A stretch of DNA of 64,000 nt, from NCBI GenBank assembly GCA_902774815.1, contig CACYJV010000015.1:1-64000 (forward strand), read 5' to 3'. Below are positions 52,601-61,152 of the stretch, in pieces. The notes under the pieces are model-generated. The model ran no database searches. It had not been told where the DNA came from and saw only the letters and a program-made list of their open reading frames with translations. A program made the translations under genes and the position numbers. The DNA is from an uncultured Prevotellaceae bacterium. Its GTDB lineage: Bacteria > Bacteroidota > Bacteroidia > Bacteroidales > Bacteroidaceae. How positions within the stretch are numbered: position 1 is the first letter of the stretch; each line of letters starts with the position of its first letter.

Positions 52601-54029
52601 CTCCGAGGTGCTGGGCATTGAACAAGTAGGTGCACTCGACGATTTCTTCGAGATTGGCGGCACCAGTCTCAACGCCATCAAAGTCATTGTAGAAGCCAGC
52701 AAGCGCGGCGTGCAGATTGTCTTCAACGACCTCTTCAACCAAAAGACGCCAAGGGCCTTGGCTGCATTCGTGGCAACCCGTTCGGCTGACCAAGGGAACG
52801 AGTCGCATGAGTCGGAAAGCAAAGCGTCGCTGCAGAATGAAGGCACGCGCGACTCCTCGGCCTTCACAGCGCTGCTCAGCAAGAACACCCTCAACGTGTT
52901 CCGAAAAGGCGAACGCCGGCCCGTTGGCGACGTATTGCTGACAGGTGCTACCGGCTATATGGGCATGCACATCCTCAACGAGTTGCTAAGCAACTATGAC
53001 GGCCATATACTTTGTCCTCTCCGCAGTAAGGCGGGCGATGACCCGATGCACCGACTCAAGACGCTGTTCTTCTACTATTTTGGCAAAACGGAAGCCTTCA
53101 GACGTATCGACGAGCGGGTGACCGTGTTTGCCGCTGAAGTGACACAACCCAATGCCCTCGACGGGATTGAAGCCCGCGGGCTGACCGTCGTCAACTGCGT
53201 GGCCAACGTGAAGCACTTCTCGGCTGGAAACGACATCGAGTTGGTCAACATTGAGAGTGTACGCCACCTGATTACGTTCTGTCTGCGAACGGAATCGCGA
53301 CTCATCCACATCTCCACCACCAGCATTGCAGGTTTGAGCGTCGATGGCGTGCCGGGACCTGACGTGAAGCTTACAGAACAGAATCTGTGGCTCGGGCAGA
53401 ACATCGACGAGAACAAGTACGTATATTCCAAGTATAAGGCCGAGGAACTGGTACTTGAAGCCATCGCCCATCACGGACTCGATGCGAAAATCATGCGTGT
53501 GGGCAACCTGTCGGCACGCCAGAGGGACGGCGAGTTCCAAATCAACTTCAACACCAATAATTTCCTGGCACTGCTTCGCGCCTATGTCGTTATTGGCATG
53601 GTGCCCTACGAAGCACTCAGCCAGGTGTTCGAGTTCTCGCCCATCGACGAAGTGGCAACTGCCATCATGATGCTGGCAACGACTCCAAAGGAGTGCACGG
53701 TGTTCCATCCCTATAACATACACCGCCAATATCTGTCCGACATCCTCAATGGCTTTGCAGCTGCGGGCATAGCGCTGCAACGCGTGGAGAAAGAAGAGTT
53801 CCAGGAGGCGTTGGAACGGATGATGGAGAATCCCGATCTCGTCACGCTGCTGCGACCGCTAATGGCCTACAACCTGAGCAGTACCCACCAGATGCGCTGG
53901 ATAGAAGCCGACAACGACTACACGACACAAGTGCTCTACCGCTTTGGATTCCAATGGTCAATCACAGCCCGCGACTATGTTCATCGCTTCGTTGACACCA
54001 TCATAGGCTTCGGCTATTTCAACAGTTAG
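49686..54029 (+). CDS. Single-module reductive nonribosomal peptide synthetase (C-A-T-R)
   Basis: A 1447-residue NRPS. Condensation domain with HHMVTDG (130-136); adenylation domain with YTSGSTGKPKG (about 606-616), VYGPTEC and YHTGDLCRW; a carrier domain with the phosphopantetheine serine in GGTSLNAIK (about 995); and a thioester reductase domain with GATGYMG (about 1086) and YVYSKYKAEE (about 1245). Such an enzyme joins an acyl group to one amino acid and releases an aldehyde or alcohol by NAD(P)H reduction. In the substrate pocket the conserved aspartate is present (FDAHIEDMY), with glutamate in the third code position, which may favour a basic or polar residue. No carrier-activating transferase or second module is adjacent. 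Confidence 0.88.
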   Translation: MKSYPLLQSQLGVFYDCLKYPEVKQYNIPCIVPLTDDIDFDRLEVALQAIFAARKELRIRFFIDEKGEPRQFVDDNKRLTIRRREMAEADFQEYAHHEFCRPFDIMGDEPLIRAEIVTTPDRSYLLVDIHHMVTDGTSYLVLFPQRDLPLAYEGKPLPVQEYGMLEAAEDEFARLGDEEYLRAKELMKEKYAGVDLATLSARPENPVGEMGQESAYISRTKVDDWCKENGFAPYQLLQAAFSYVLARLLREEKVAYTTIYHGRRDPRVRQAYGMFVRTIPFMMEIKKEQSVREYVDAIHTEMKATLSQLAYPFSHFCRDLGVQPGISFNFTALPGWEEEYHFGDRHCPFVQQDRGDVFYDLLAHIFIVGAAVAGAAPSEGEFYDIRMESSLAMNTRKTMRMMADAIKATMEQMMAHPDDAIDSISIVSDEEAERIIKIGTGKDIDVDLNKTFANLFTEQARRTPDAPAVVDKDSELTYGEMDRYSNALARQLIDFGVKPDDFVCVMLDRTKEFPLAVLAIHKAGAAYTPLDFEYPNERLNYMLENSESKVLITSHDVLEAKQAEGKFDTAQARTFFIDDFMAEERSQSGTCEPIDLSKPDGLAYMIYTSGSTGKPKGAMLHQAGLRNFIAVVIDMEKLTAADRISGHRSFSFDAHIEDMYPVLTLGGSFHIMPTEIRKDLHAIRQFLFDHQITGGGYSTAMTSLLLNTFDDLPIRFTTGGGEKMDGVYSDHIEIINVYGPTECTDDTSYFSIEPGTRVENIPIGQSVPNNWNFIVDTAGNLVPQGVAGELCFAGVQVGRGYWRLPERTAKSFVDCPFVKNDRWGRPVRMYHTGDLCRWNEEGQIEYMGRIDTQVKLRGFRIELGEIESKALNIEGVRQAAAEVRKVMGNEHLVLYYTADDGSSIDDEAIRTALTASSLAEYMVPDTYMRLDAMPMTPNGKINRKVLPMPELKRSIDFVAPEGETEQLFASVFSEVLGIEQVGALDDFFEIGGTSLNAIKVIVEASKRGVQIVFNDLFNQKTPRALAAFVATRSADQGNESHESESKASLQNEGTRDSSAFTALLSKNTLNVFRKGERRPVGDVLLTGATGYMGMHILNELLSNYDGHILCPLRSKAGDDPMHRLKTLFFYYFGKTEAFRRIDERVTVFAAEVTQPNALDGIEARGLTVVNCVANVKHFSAGNDIELVNIESVRHLITFCLRTESRLIHISTTSIAGLSVDGVPGPDVKLTEQNLWLGQNIDENKYVYSKYKAEELVLEAIAHHGLDAKIMRVGNLSARQRDGEFQINFNTNNFLALLRAYVVIGMVPYEALSQVFEFSPIDEVATAIMMLATTPKECTVFHPYNIHRQYLSDILNGFAAAGIALQRVEKEEFQEALERMMENPDLVTLLRPLMAYNLSSTHQMRWIEADNDYTTQVLYRFGFQWSITARDYVHRFVDTIIGFGYFNS

Positions 54030-54144
54030 AAACCACACCTTTGCGATGAGGAAACGAGTGGAATAAGACCTCTAAAAGAATGAGTTCCACGATGGGAACC
54101 AGTAGGCTAATCTTACTGGTTCACTAAACTTTTGGGCGTTTTAT

Positions 54145-54175
54145 TTGGTAGTCTTGTTATTTTTGCCTAGCTTTG
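54145..54175 (+). promoter_or_regulatory. Intact promoter in front of a pseudogene
   Basis: TTG at 54145-54147 and TAGCTTTG at 54168-54175 are separated by exactly 20 bases. It would drive the DUF3667 pseudogene and perhaps, by read-through, the alpha/beta hydrolase gene. Confidence 0.7.
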
Positions 54176-54182
54176 CAGTTGA

Positions 54183-54663
54183 ATGAAGGCATTGAATTAT
54201 TGAAAAGCAAAGAGAAGCGAGCTGTATGGCTACGTGCATTCCGCATTTGGCAACGCCGCCCGTATGAGGTAGCCCCGCTCTCGGAGGAAAGCCATGAGTG
54301 CTCGTCGTGCAAGACGGTGTTCACTGGCAACTATTGTCCGCGTGCGGACAGCCGTCGGAGGTGGGACGTTTCTCTTTCAAGAAAGCATTGCTGCTGTTCC
54401 TCGATGTTTGGGGCATCGGCAACCGAAGCATGTTCAGAAGCCTGCGCGACCTGATGTTCCGTCCGGGGTACATGATTCGCGACTACCTGCGTGGGATGCA
54501 GTCGGCCTACTTAAACGACGGTGTGGGCGATGCTTTCCCGACATTCCTCGTCGTGAAATACCTGGGATTGATAGGCATCGTGTCACTCTATGAAATCGTC
54601 ATGCTGGTCCTGATGTGCATTGACAGCCAGGTCGGCTTCAACAAATACGGCGATTCGCCGTAA
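54183..54663 (+). pseudogene. DUF3667 membrane protein, frameshifted and internally deleted
   Basis: Intact DUF3667 proteins have an N-terminal zinc-finger-like CxxC...CPxCGQ, a LDVWGxGNRSMFRSLRDLMxRPGYMIRDYLRG block and membrane helices. Here the ATG at 54183 opens MKALNY and then hits TGA where one base is missing. The frame that follows reads KSKEKRAVWLRAFRIWQRRP and SCKTVFTGNYCPR. One base is missing again near 54341, shifting to CGQPSEVGRFSFKKALLLF and RPGYMIRDYLRG. After MQSAY the usual FPPFK and membrane region is gone and the sequence jumps to a C-terminal piece (FLVVKYLGLIGIVSLYEI). The gene is therefore dead, though its promoter is intact. Confidence 0.75.
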
Positions 54664-54726
54664 TACCCCGAAGCCGACAACCGGCCTCTATAAATGAGTA
54701 GTTTCAATAAAAACAAACGTAAAGAT

Positions 54727-55614
54727 ATGAAGAAGACAACGCTCATCCTGAGCATGCTGTGCATGGCGCTCATGGCTTCGGCACAGACGAAAAGTCGCAT
54801 CGTCGAGGATGGCGGCACGGGACCATTCAAGGTGGTAATGACAGAGGCGAAAGACCTGCCTGCCCACACAGTGTTCCTACCGCAAGACTTCGCGTCGCTC
54901 AGCGAAGGACAAAAGTTGCCTGTGCTGGTGTGGGGCAACGGAGCCTGCACCAACTCGCCATGGGAACACTACAAGTTCCTGAACGAGATTGCCTCACATG
55001 GCTATCTGGTGCTGGCCACAGGCTATCTGCCCGAGAACGACGATCCCTACCGCGGTCCAATGTCAACAACACAACAGCAGATAGAGAGCATCGACTGGGC
55101 TTTCGCACATAATGCCAACCCACAGTCGCCCCTCTACCAAAAGATAGACACGCAGCACATCTGCCTCGCCGGTATGTCGTGTGGAGGACTGCAAACGCTG
55201 TTCAACTGTGCCGACGAACGCATAACGGCACTCATGATCTGCAACAGTGGATTGTTTAACCGTCAGAATGCCAATCAGGCCGTGGGCGGCATGCCTATGC
55301 CTCCAAAGGAGAAACTCAACGAGATCCATACGCCCGTGATCTACATCTTGGGCGGCAAGGAGGACATCGCCTACGAGAATGGTATGGACGACTTCCACCG
55401 CATCCACCATGTACCGGCTTGCGCCATCAACTATCCTGTTGGTCACGGCGGTACCTACCGTCAGCCTCATGGCGGCGAGTTCACCATCCCAGCATTGGCA
55501 TGGCTCGACTGGCAGCTGAAGGGCTGCAAAGAGGCTGCAAAGATGTTCGTCGGCGAGGATTGTGGTCTGCTGCAACGCCCAGGCTGGACCATCGAGCGAA
55601 ACGAAAAGATGTAG
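54727..55614 (+). CDS. Secreted alpha/beta hydrolase (dienelactone hydrolase/esterase-like)
   Basis: A 295-residue alpha/beta hydrolase with a signal peptide ending LMASAQ. The nucleophile elbow is AGMSCGG, and a histidine in VGHGGTYRQPHGG and an acid in GGKEDIAYEN complete a plausible triad. PVLVWGNGACTNSPWEHYKF forms the oxyanion region. Related secreted proteins include esterases and cutinase-like enzymes. It begins 64 bases after the DUF3667 remnant and ends 27 bases before glycerate kinase. The substrate is unknown; a role in removing acyl groups from plant polymers would fit the glycan-degrading context. Confidence 0.75.
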   Translation: MKKTTLILSMLCMALMASAQTKSRIVEDGGTGPFKVVMTEAKDLPAHTVFLPQDFASLSEGQKLPVLVWGNGACTNSPWEHYKFLNEIASHGYLVLATGYLPENDDPYRGPMSTTQQQIESIDWAFAHNANPQSPLYQKIDTQHICLAGMSCGGLQTLFNCADERITALMICNSGLFNRQNANQAVGGMPMPPKEKLNEIHTPVIYILGGKEDIAYENGMDDFHRIHHVPACAINYPVGHGGTYRQPHGGEFTIPALAWLDWQLKGCKEAAKMFVGEDCGLLQRPGWTIERNEKM

Positions 55615-55641
55615 GGCCTCGACCTAGCACCTTTTTTGAAC

Positions 55642-56718
55642 ATGAAGTGCCTTGTTGCCATCGATTCATTCAAGGGTTGCCTGACCTCAATCGAGGCCAA
55701 TGCAGCAGCTGCAGCAGGAATCCGCACCAAGATGCCTGCTGCAGAAGTTGTGCAGGTAGCCGTCAGCGATGGCGGTGAGGGTTGGCTGGAGGCATTCCGC
55801 CGTGCCATTGGAGGCAAGGAGGTGGAAATCGTAGTGCGCGACCCGCTGATGCGCCCTGTCAAGGCTCGTTACCTCGTCAGCGACGACACAGCCATCATTG
55901 AGATGGCACAGGCCAGTGGACTCATGCTACTCGCTCCGGAAGAACGCAATCCACTGCTGGCCACCAGCTACGGTACGGGGCAACTCGTGGCTGATGCCGT
56001 GCGCCAAGGCTGTCGCCACATCATTGTCGGACTGGGCGGCAGTGCCACTAGCGATTGCGGCATTGGTATGTTGCATGCCCTCATTGACAGCTTCGGCAGC
56101 TATGGCCGTTGGGACGACATCCGGGAGTTCGACGGCATCAGTTTCACCATTGCCACAGACGTGGTCAATCCGCTCTGCGGCGAAAATGGGGCCGCACACG
56201 TCTTTGCACCACAAAAAGGGGCCACACCCAATATGGTGCAGAGACTCGAAGAGCGAGCCCGGCTGTTTGCCGACTTATCGGCACGCCACTTCGGCTTCGA
56301 CCGTAGTGATGTGCCAGGCGCAGGAGCTGCTGGCGGACTGGGCTATGCATTCATGCAATACTTGGGTGGTCACAACCAAGAAAATGTCAAGTGCCGACCG
56401 GGTATTGATTTACTGCTTGATGCCGTGGGCTTCAATCGTCTGTTGAGCGATGCCAGGCTGGTCGTCACCGGCGAAGGATCGGCCGACCGCCAGACGCTGA
56501 TGGGCAAGGTTCCCTATGGAATTCTCAAGCGAGCCCAGGTACAAGGGACAAGCGTTTGCCTGTTGGCTGGTCGCATTGCCGACCGCCAGTCGCTACTCGA
56601 CGCTGGCTTCGAACAGGTAGCCTGCATCAACCCCCAGGGCCTGCCACTCGCGGAAGCAATGAAGCCAGACGTTGCCAAGGCCAATATCGCTGCTACTGCA
56701 ATGGCCGCAATCACTTAA
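55642..56718 (+). CDS. glxK: Glycerate kinase
   Basis: A 358-residue glycerate kinase of the GlxK/GckA class (type I). Landmarks are VAIDSFKGCLTS at the N-terminus, VSDGGEGWLEAF, IVGLGGSATSDCGIGM, and GAGAAGGLGYAF. The enzyme phosphorylates D-glycerate for entry into glycolysis. The ATG at 55642 is preferred over the one at 55636 because it begins directly with the first strand. It follows the hydrolase by 27 bases and precedes greA by 26 bases. Confidence 0.9.
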   Translation: MKCLVAIDSFKGCLTSIEANAAAAAGIRTKMPAAEVVQVAVSDGGEGWLEAFRRAIGGKEVEIVVRDPLMRPVKARYLVSDDTAIIEMAQASGLMLLAPEERNPLLATSYGTGQLVADAVRQGCRHIIVGLGGSATSDCGIGMLHALIDSFGSYGRWDDIREFDGISFTIATDVVNPLCGENGAAHVFAPQKGATPNMVQRLEERARLFADLSARHFGFDRSDVPGAGAAGGLGYAFMQYLGGHNQENVKCRPGIDLLLDAVGFNRLLSDARLVVTGEGSADRQTLMGKVPYGILKRAQVQGTSVCLLAGRIADRQSLLDAGFEQVACINPQGLPLAEAMKPDVAKANIAATAMAAIT

Positions 56719-56744
56719 TCCCCACAAAAATCAAAAGAAACTCT

Positions 56745-57209
56745 ATGGAATACATGTCACAAGAGGGCTACGACAAGCTCGTGGCCGAACTACACCAAAT
56801 GGAGAGCGTCGAACTGCCGCAGGTTCGCGATGCCATTGCCGAAGCACGCGACAAGGGCGACCTCAGCGAAAACTTCGAATACCATGCCGCCAAACGCGAA
56901 CAGGCTCGCCTGCTGAGCCGCATCCGCTTCAAGCAGAAGGTGCTGGCCAATGCACGCGTCATCGATATGTCGCGTTTGGGCAGCGACAGCGTGCAACTAC
57001 TGAGCAAGGTAGGGATGACCAACCTGGGCAACCAGCGCCAGATGAGCTACACTATCGTGAGCCCGCATGAAGCCGACATCCATGAAGGGAAGATCTCTAT
57101 CAAGTCGCCTATTGCACAGGCGTTGTTGAACAAGAAGGTTGGCGACGTGGTCGAAATCAGTGTCCCTGCCGGACTGCTGCGCCTACGCATTGAAAGCATC
57201 AGCCTGTAA
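56745..57209 (+). CDS. greA: Transcription elongation factor GreA
   Basis: A 154-residue GreA. The N-terminal coiled coil carries the catalytic-tip acids in EARDKGDLSENFEYHAAK, and the C-terminal FKBP-like domain ends with SPIAQALLNKKVGDVVEI. GreA enters the secondary channel of RNA polymerase and stimulates cleavage of backtracked RNA. The frame extends upstream to 56556 through glxK, but ATG 56745 starts the conserved MEYMSQEGYDKL and lies 26 bases after the glxK stop. Length is normal for the family. Confidence 0.95.
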   Translation: MEYMSQEGYDKLVAELHQMESVELPQVRDAIAEARDKGDLSENFEYHAAKREQARLLSRIRFKQKVLANARVIDMSRLGSDSVQLLSKVGMTNLGNQRQMSYTIVSPHEADIHEGKISIKSPIAQALLNKKVGDVVEISVPAGLLRLRIESISL

Positions 57210-57288
57210 GATTGGAAAACGGCAACATTGGCCATTATTATTGGAGAATGCCCCTGACACAGACATCAACAAACAAAACAAAAACGAC

Positions 57289-57798
57289 ATGACGAAAAGA
57301 ATCCTAACCACTATCATGCTGCTGACCTGCATCTTCACGACGGTCAGCCAAGCGCAAACCACGCCGAAGAAGGTCTACGACGAAAGCCTCAACCCCTTGG
57401 AACAAATAGAGAAGGCCGTGACAAAGGCCAAGGACGAAGGAAAACACGTCATTTGCCAAGTGGGAGGCAACTGGTGTCCTTGGTGCCTGCGCTTCGCAGA
57501 ATTCATGAGCAACGACGAGGAAATCAGTAAGCTCGTCGACGAAAATTTCGTCTACATACACGTGAACTACAGGCCGCGCCAATCGGGCAACTCCGACGAA
57601 GTTGAACGAGGCCAACAGTTGATGAAGCGGCTGAACAATGCGGGCCGCTTCGGATTCCCTGTCATGGTGGTACTGGACGAGGAAGGTAAGGTGTTGCACA
57701 TTCAGGACTCCAGTTTCCTCGAGGAGGGAAAGGGCTATAACAAGGAAAAGGTGATGCGCTTCTTTGCCAATTGGACGCGCAAAGCCGTGAAACCATAA
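57289..57798 (+). CDS. Exported thioredoxin-like protein
   Basis: A 169-residue thioredoxin-fold protein with a signal peptide ending TVSQAQ. The redox motif is W-C63-P-W-C66 in GGNWCPWCLRF, an unusual but known CxxC variant, and the cis-proline segment is GFPVMVVLDEEGKVL. It resembles the thioredoxin_7/DUF255-like periplasmic disulfide reductases of Bacteroidetes. I take ATG 57289 because the upstream extension runs into greA. It lies 79 bases after greA and 31 bases before the GH78 gene. The partner is unknown. Confidence 0.8.
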   Translation: MTKRILTTIMLLTCIFTTVSQAQTTPKKVYDESLNPLEQIEKAVTKAKDEGKHVICQVGGNWCPWCLRFAEFMSNDEEISKLVDENFVYIHVNYRPRQSGNSDEVERGQQLMKRLNNAGRFGFPVMVVLDEEGKVLHIQDSSFLEEGKGYNKEKVMRFFANWTRKAVKP

Positions 57799-57829
57799 AG
57801 AAAAGGCTACTAACACAAAGGAATACGAC

Positions 57830-60430
57830 ATGAAAACCTATCATTTACGTTACATAAGTGGCAGCTTTACGGCCTTCGGTATGGCAGTATTGCTGACAAT
57901 CGGCTGCGCTGGCAAGCGCTCGGCCGAACAAGAGAGTACAATGGTCAAGGCACTAGAGCCAGCAGCATGGGAATCGTCGGAATGGATATCGGTGGCTAAC
58001 GCACCTGTCATCACGGCAAAAATCGACGACCACGAAAACGGACGCGCTGCCGATGGTGCCAGTTGGTTTGCCTGTACGTTGAAGAACGAGGACAAGGTAA
58101 AGTCAGCCCGTTGGATGACTGCCGGCCTGGGCGTCTACCAACTGTTCGTCAACGGAAAGAGCGTGGGAAAGGAAGTGCTGAAGCCTGGCTTTACCCACTA
58201 TGAGAAAACGAAGAGGTCGTTCACCTACGACATTACGTCGCTATTGAATCTGAAGGCTGGTGACGAGAATATGCTCTCTGTGCAGGTGACACCAGGCTGG
58301 TGGGCCGATAAAATCGTAACGCCATGGGGGTGGGATGGAATGCGAGGCCGCAAATGTGCCTTCCGAGGCGTGCTGGAAGTGACATTCGCCGATGGTGCCA
58401 CGCGTCGTTATGGTACTGATTGCGACCACTGGCGGGCAGGCATCGCCGGACCTGTGCGACATGCAGGCATCTTCGATGGCGAAGAGTTCGATGCACGACT
58501 GCCTCAGGGCTTCACGCAGACAGGACTTCTGCTGCGGCCTGAGACCAACACCGAGTTCAAGGGCGACATCCTTCCTTCAGAGGGCGCTGAGGTCTACCTG
58601 CGTCCCGACCTGAACCTTAGTCCTGTGCACGCCTATGTGTGGAAAGACGTAACGGGTGCTACAGACGATGAATATGGAAAGGTAAACATACTCCGTGAAT
58701 ACGCAAACGGCGAAGTGATGACGCTGAATGCCGGCGAGACGCTCGTCGTGGACTTCGGACAGAACTGTGCAGCTGTTCCGCTGTTCAGTTTCAAAGCCAA
58801 GGCAGGTACACAACTCAGATGCCTGCCCGCCGAACTACTCAACGACGGCAACGGTGCCAAGAAGCGCGGCATGGACGGCCCAGAAGGTAGCTGCCACCGC
58901 GACAACCTGCGCATCCCGAAGACTGGTATCCGTATCGACTACACCTTCGGCCCAAGCACCGACTACGTGGACTATCAACCAAGTTGCACGTTCTTCGGCT
59001 ATCGCTTTGTGAGCATTACGGCAACCGATGAAGTGAACATACGCTCCATCGTTTCGACACCGGTCACTTCGATTGCCAAATGGTTGGAGACGGGTACCAT
59101 CGAAACTGGCAACACGCTCGTGAACAAACTCATTGCAAACACCATGTGGGGACAACGCTCCAACTATCTCTCTGTTCCGACCGACTGCCCACAGCGCAAC
59201 GAACGACTGGGATGGACTGCCGATACGCAGGTATTCTGTGAAACGGGAACCTTCTTTGCCAACACGCGTGCGTTCTTCCACAAATGGATGCGCGACATGC
59301 GCGACTCTCGCGATGAGCAGGGCGGCTTCCCAGGCGTAGCTCCGTTGGCTCAGTATGGTGGCGAGTGCATGCGGCTGGGATGGGCCGATGCCGGCATCGT
59401 TGTGCCTTGGACTGTCTGGAAGCAGTTTGCCGACAAGCAGATTGTCGACGAGAACTGGGAAGCGATGGAAAAGTTCATGAACCACATCAACGAAACGCGC
59501 TACGACCACGAGGCATTACGGGCGGAGAACGGTAACTACCAGTGGGCCGACTGGCTGAGCTACGAGCCGTTGGAGAGCTGTAGCGGAGCAGCCTTCGGCA
59601 GCAATGGACCAAAGCCCGAAACCATTGTCTACTGGAACTATCTGGGTGCTTCCTACTGGGCCATCGATGCTTCGATGATGGCAGACATGGCAGCCGCAAC
59701 GGGACGCGATGCCAATCGCTATCGCCAAATGACTGAAGTGGCTCGCGAGTACCTAAGGAATCAATTCCTGAACGCCGACGGAACGTTCAAGACTGAGATA
59801 CTCAACACCATGCAGACGCCAGCCCTCTTTGCCTTAAAGAACCAACTGGTCAGCGGAAAGGCCAAGGAAAACATGATCAGCCGACTGCGCCAGAACTTCA
59901 AAGACCACGACGGCTGCCTGCAGACGGGATTCCTTGGAACGTCTATCCTGATGGCTACGCTGACCGAAAACGGCATGGTTGACATTGCTTATGACCTGCT
60001 GCTGCAGCGTAAGAATCCTAGCTGGCTGTATTCCATTGACAACGGAGCCACAACCATCTGGGAACGCTGGAACAGCTATATGGCTGACAAAGGCATGGGA
60101 CCACAAGGCATGAACAGTTTCAACCACTATGCTTATGGTGCTGTTTGCGAGTGGATTTGGGAAACTGCCGCTGGAATAGCAGCTGATACGGCAGAGCCAG
60201 GCTTCCACCACATCGTGATGAAACCTGTGCCCGACAAGCGTCTTGGACGACTTAGCGCCGAATATAAGTCGGCAGCTGGCCTCATCAAGAGCAGCTGGCA
60301 CTACGACGGCGATGAATGGACGTGGGAGTTCACAATTCCGAAGGGAGCTACCGCCACCGTCAGCCTACCTGGCGAAACGGAGGAAAAAGTCTATGAAAGT
60401 GGCACCCACAGAGTAAAGAAGACATTGTAG
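57830..60430 (+). CDS. Alpha-L-rhamnosidase lipoprotein, GH78
   Basis: An 866-residue GH78 enzyme. The signal peptide ends in a lipobox LLTIGC with C26 as the likely lipidation site. N-terminal beta-sandwich modules include WAGIAGPVRHAGIF and a DFGQNCAAVPLF strand. The (alpha/alpha)6 catalytic barrel holds the hallmark TDCPQRNERLGWTADTQVF, with the general-acid glutamate in NERLGW, and later TTIWERWNSY and SFNHYAYGAVCEWIWE. It removes terminal rhamnose from pectic or flavonoid glycosides at the cell surface or in the periplasm. Its length is typical. A terminator hairpin follows at 60456. Confidence 0.9.
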   Translation: MKTYHLRYISGSFTAFGMAVLLTIGCAGKRSAEQESTMVKALEPAAWESSEWISVANAPVITAKIDDHENGRAADGASWFACTLKNEDKVKSARWMTAGLGVYQLFVNGKSVGKEVLKPGFTHYEKTKRSFTYDITSLLNLKAGDENMLSVQVTPGWWADKIVTPWGWDGMRGRKCAFRGVLEVTFADGATRRYGTDCDHWRAGIAGPVRHAGIFDGEEFDARLPQGFTQTGLLLRPETNTEFKGDILPSEGAEVYLRPDLNLSPVHAYVWKDVTGATDDEYGKVNILREYANGEVMTLNAGETLVVDFGQNCAAVPLFSFKAKAGTQLRCLPAELLNDGNGAKKRGMDGPEGSCHRDNLRIPKTGIRIDYTFGPSTDYVDYQPSCTFFGYRFVSITATDEVNIRSIVSTPVTSIAKWLETGTIETGNTLVNKLIANTMWGQRSNYLSVPTDCPQRNERLGWTADTQVFCETGTFFANTRAFFHKWMRDMRDSRDEQGGFPGVAPLAQYGGECMRLGWADAGIVVPWTVWKQFADKQIVDENWEAMEKFMNHINETRYDHEALRAENGNYQWADWLSYEPLESCSGAAFGSNGPKPETIVYWNYLGASYWAIDASMMADMAAATGRDANRYRQMTEVAREYLRNQFLNADGTFKTEILNTMQTPALFALKNQLVSGKAKENMISRLRQNFKDHDGCLQTGFLGTSILMATLTENGMVDIAYDLLLQRKNPSWLYSIDNGATTIWERWNSYMADKGMGPQGMNSFNHYAYGAVCEWIWETAAGIAADTAEPGFHHIVMKPVPDKRLGRLSAEYKSAAGLIKSSWHYDGDEWTWEFTIPKGATATVSLPGETEEKVYESGTHRVKKTL

Positions 60431-60455
60431 CAGTCCTGCTCCCTTGAACAGATTA

Positions 60456-60497
60456 GCCCACCTCCCCTCCAATTGAGGGTTGATGGTGGGCATTTTT
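60456..60497 (+). terminator. Terminator after the GH78 gene
   Basis: GCCCACC (60456-60462) pairs with GGTGGGC (60485-60491), an inner CCCTC/GAGGG stem is present, and ATTTTTG follows. It lies 25 bases after the stop. The minus-strand gene converging from the right ends about 50 bases further on. Confidence 0.8.
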
Positions 60498-60546
60498 GAA
60501 TGATTGCACCGATTGTCCTGCTCCAATCTTGGGATGTGTCTGGAGA

Positions 60547-61134
60547 CTACTTTTTCTCCAATACAGGCCGAACGGGGTCAGTAAGATGAATGACTTGATC
60601 GTATTCCACTGAAAGAACACCGTTTACCTGGCGAAAATAGTTCATTGTTTCTTCGAGCGTTTTGTTGGCGGGCTTCTTCAAAGCCATGCCTGCAAACGAA
60701 TGGTAGTCGTAAACAATCTCGGCACCGATGGCTTTGACAGCTTTCAGCACCGCTTCACGTCCCGTTTCTTGGTCGTAGGTCAGCAGGAACACGTTGGGAT
60801 TGTGCTCCGGCACCAATCGTGGGTCGGGCAATTCCTTTGCGGGAAAGACAGCTGCGAACTTCTGCCGCGATGCACACGACATAAGCAGACAGAGTGCCAG
60901 TTGCAAAAGGAGAATGAGTGGTACTCCATAGCGAAACTTCTTGTGGAGTGTCTTGTGGTGGAACACGTGCATGGCAAGCAAGGCACCGATGCTACCGCCA
61001 AGAACAGCCAGCAGAAGAAGTGTCTGTTCGCTGATGCGCCAGCGACGTCTACGCGCCTTCCACTTGTCAAGACCGTAGACGAGAAACGTGAGCACATTGA
61101 TTCCGACGAGATAGAGAACGAATGTCTGTGTCAT
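60547..61134 (-). CDS. DUF1294 membrane protein fused to an I9-like periplasmic domain
   Basis: A 195-residue protein. Residues 1-85 are a DUF1294 membrane protein: VLYLVGINVLTFLVYGLDKWKA, LLLLAVLGGSIGALLAM, HVFHHKTLHKKFRYG and a final VPLILLLQLALCLL helix. A further 100 residues follow MSCASRQKF and resemble a peptidase inhibitor I9-like fold (FLLTYDQETGREAVLKAV, then YDYHSFAGMALKKP and VLSVEYDQVIHL). The junction LMSC looks like a lipobox, as if a separate lipoprotein had been joined in frame. DUF1294 proteins of about 90 residues normally stand alone. Function is unknown. Confidence 0.6.
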   Translation of the reverse strand: MTQTFVLYLVGINVLTFLVYGLDKWKARRRRWRISEQTLLLLAVLGGSIGALLAMHVFHHKTLHKKFRYGVPLILLLQLALCLLMSCASRQKFAAVFPAKELPDPRLVPEHNPNVFLLTYDQETGREAVLKAVKAIGAEIVYDYHSFAGMALKKPANKTLEETMNYFRQVNGVLSVEYDQVIHLTDPVRPVLEKK

Positions 61135-61152
61135 GGGGTAGGAACGGAATTC

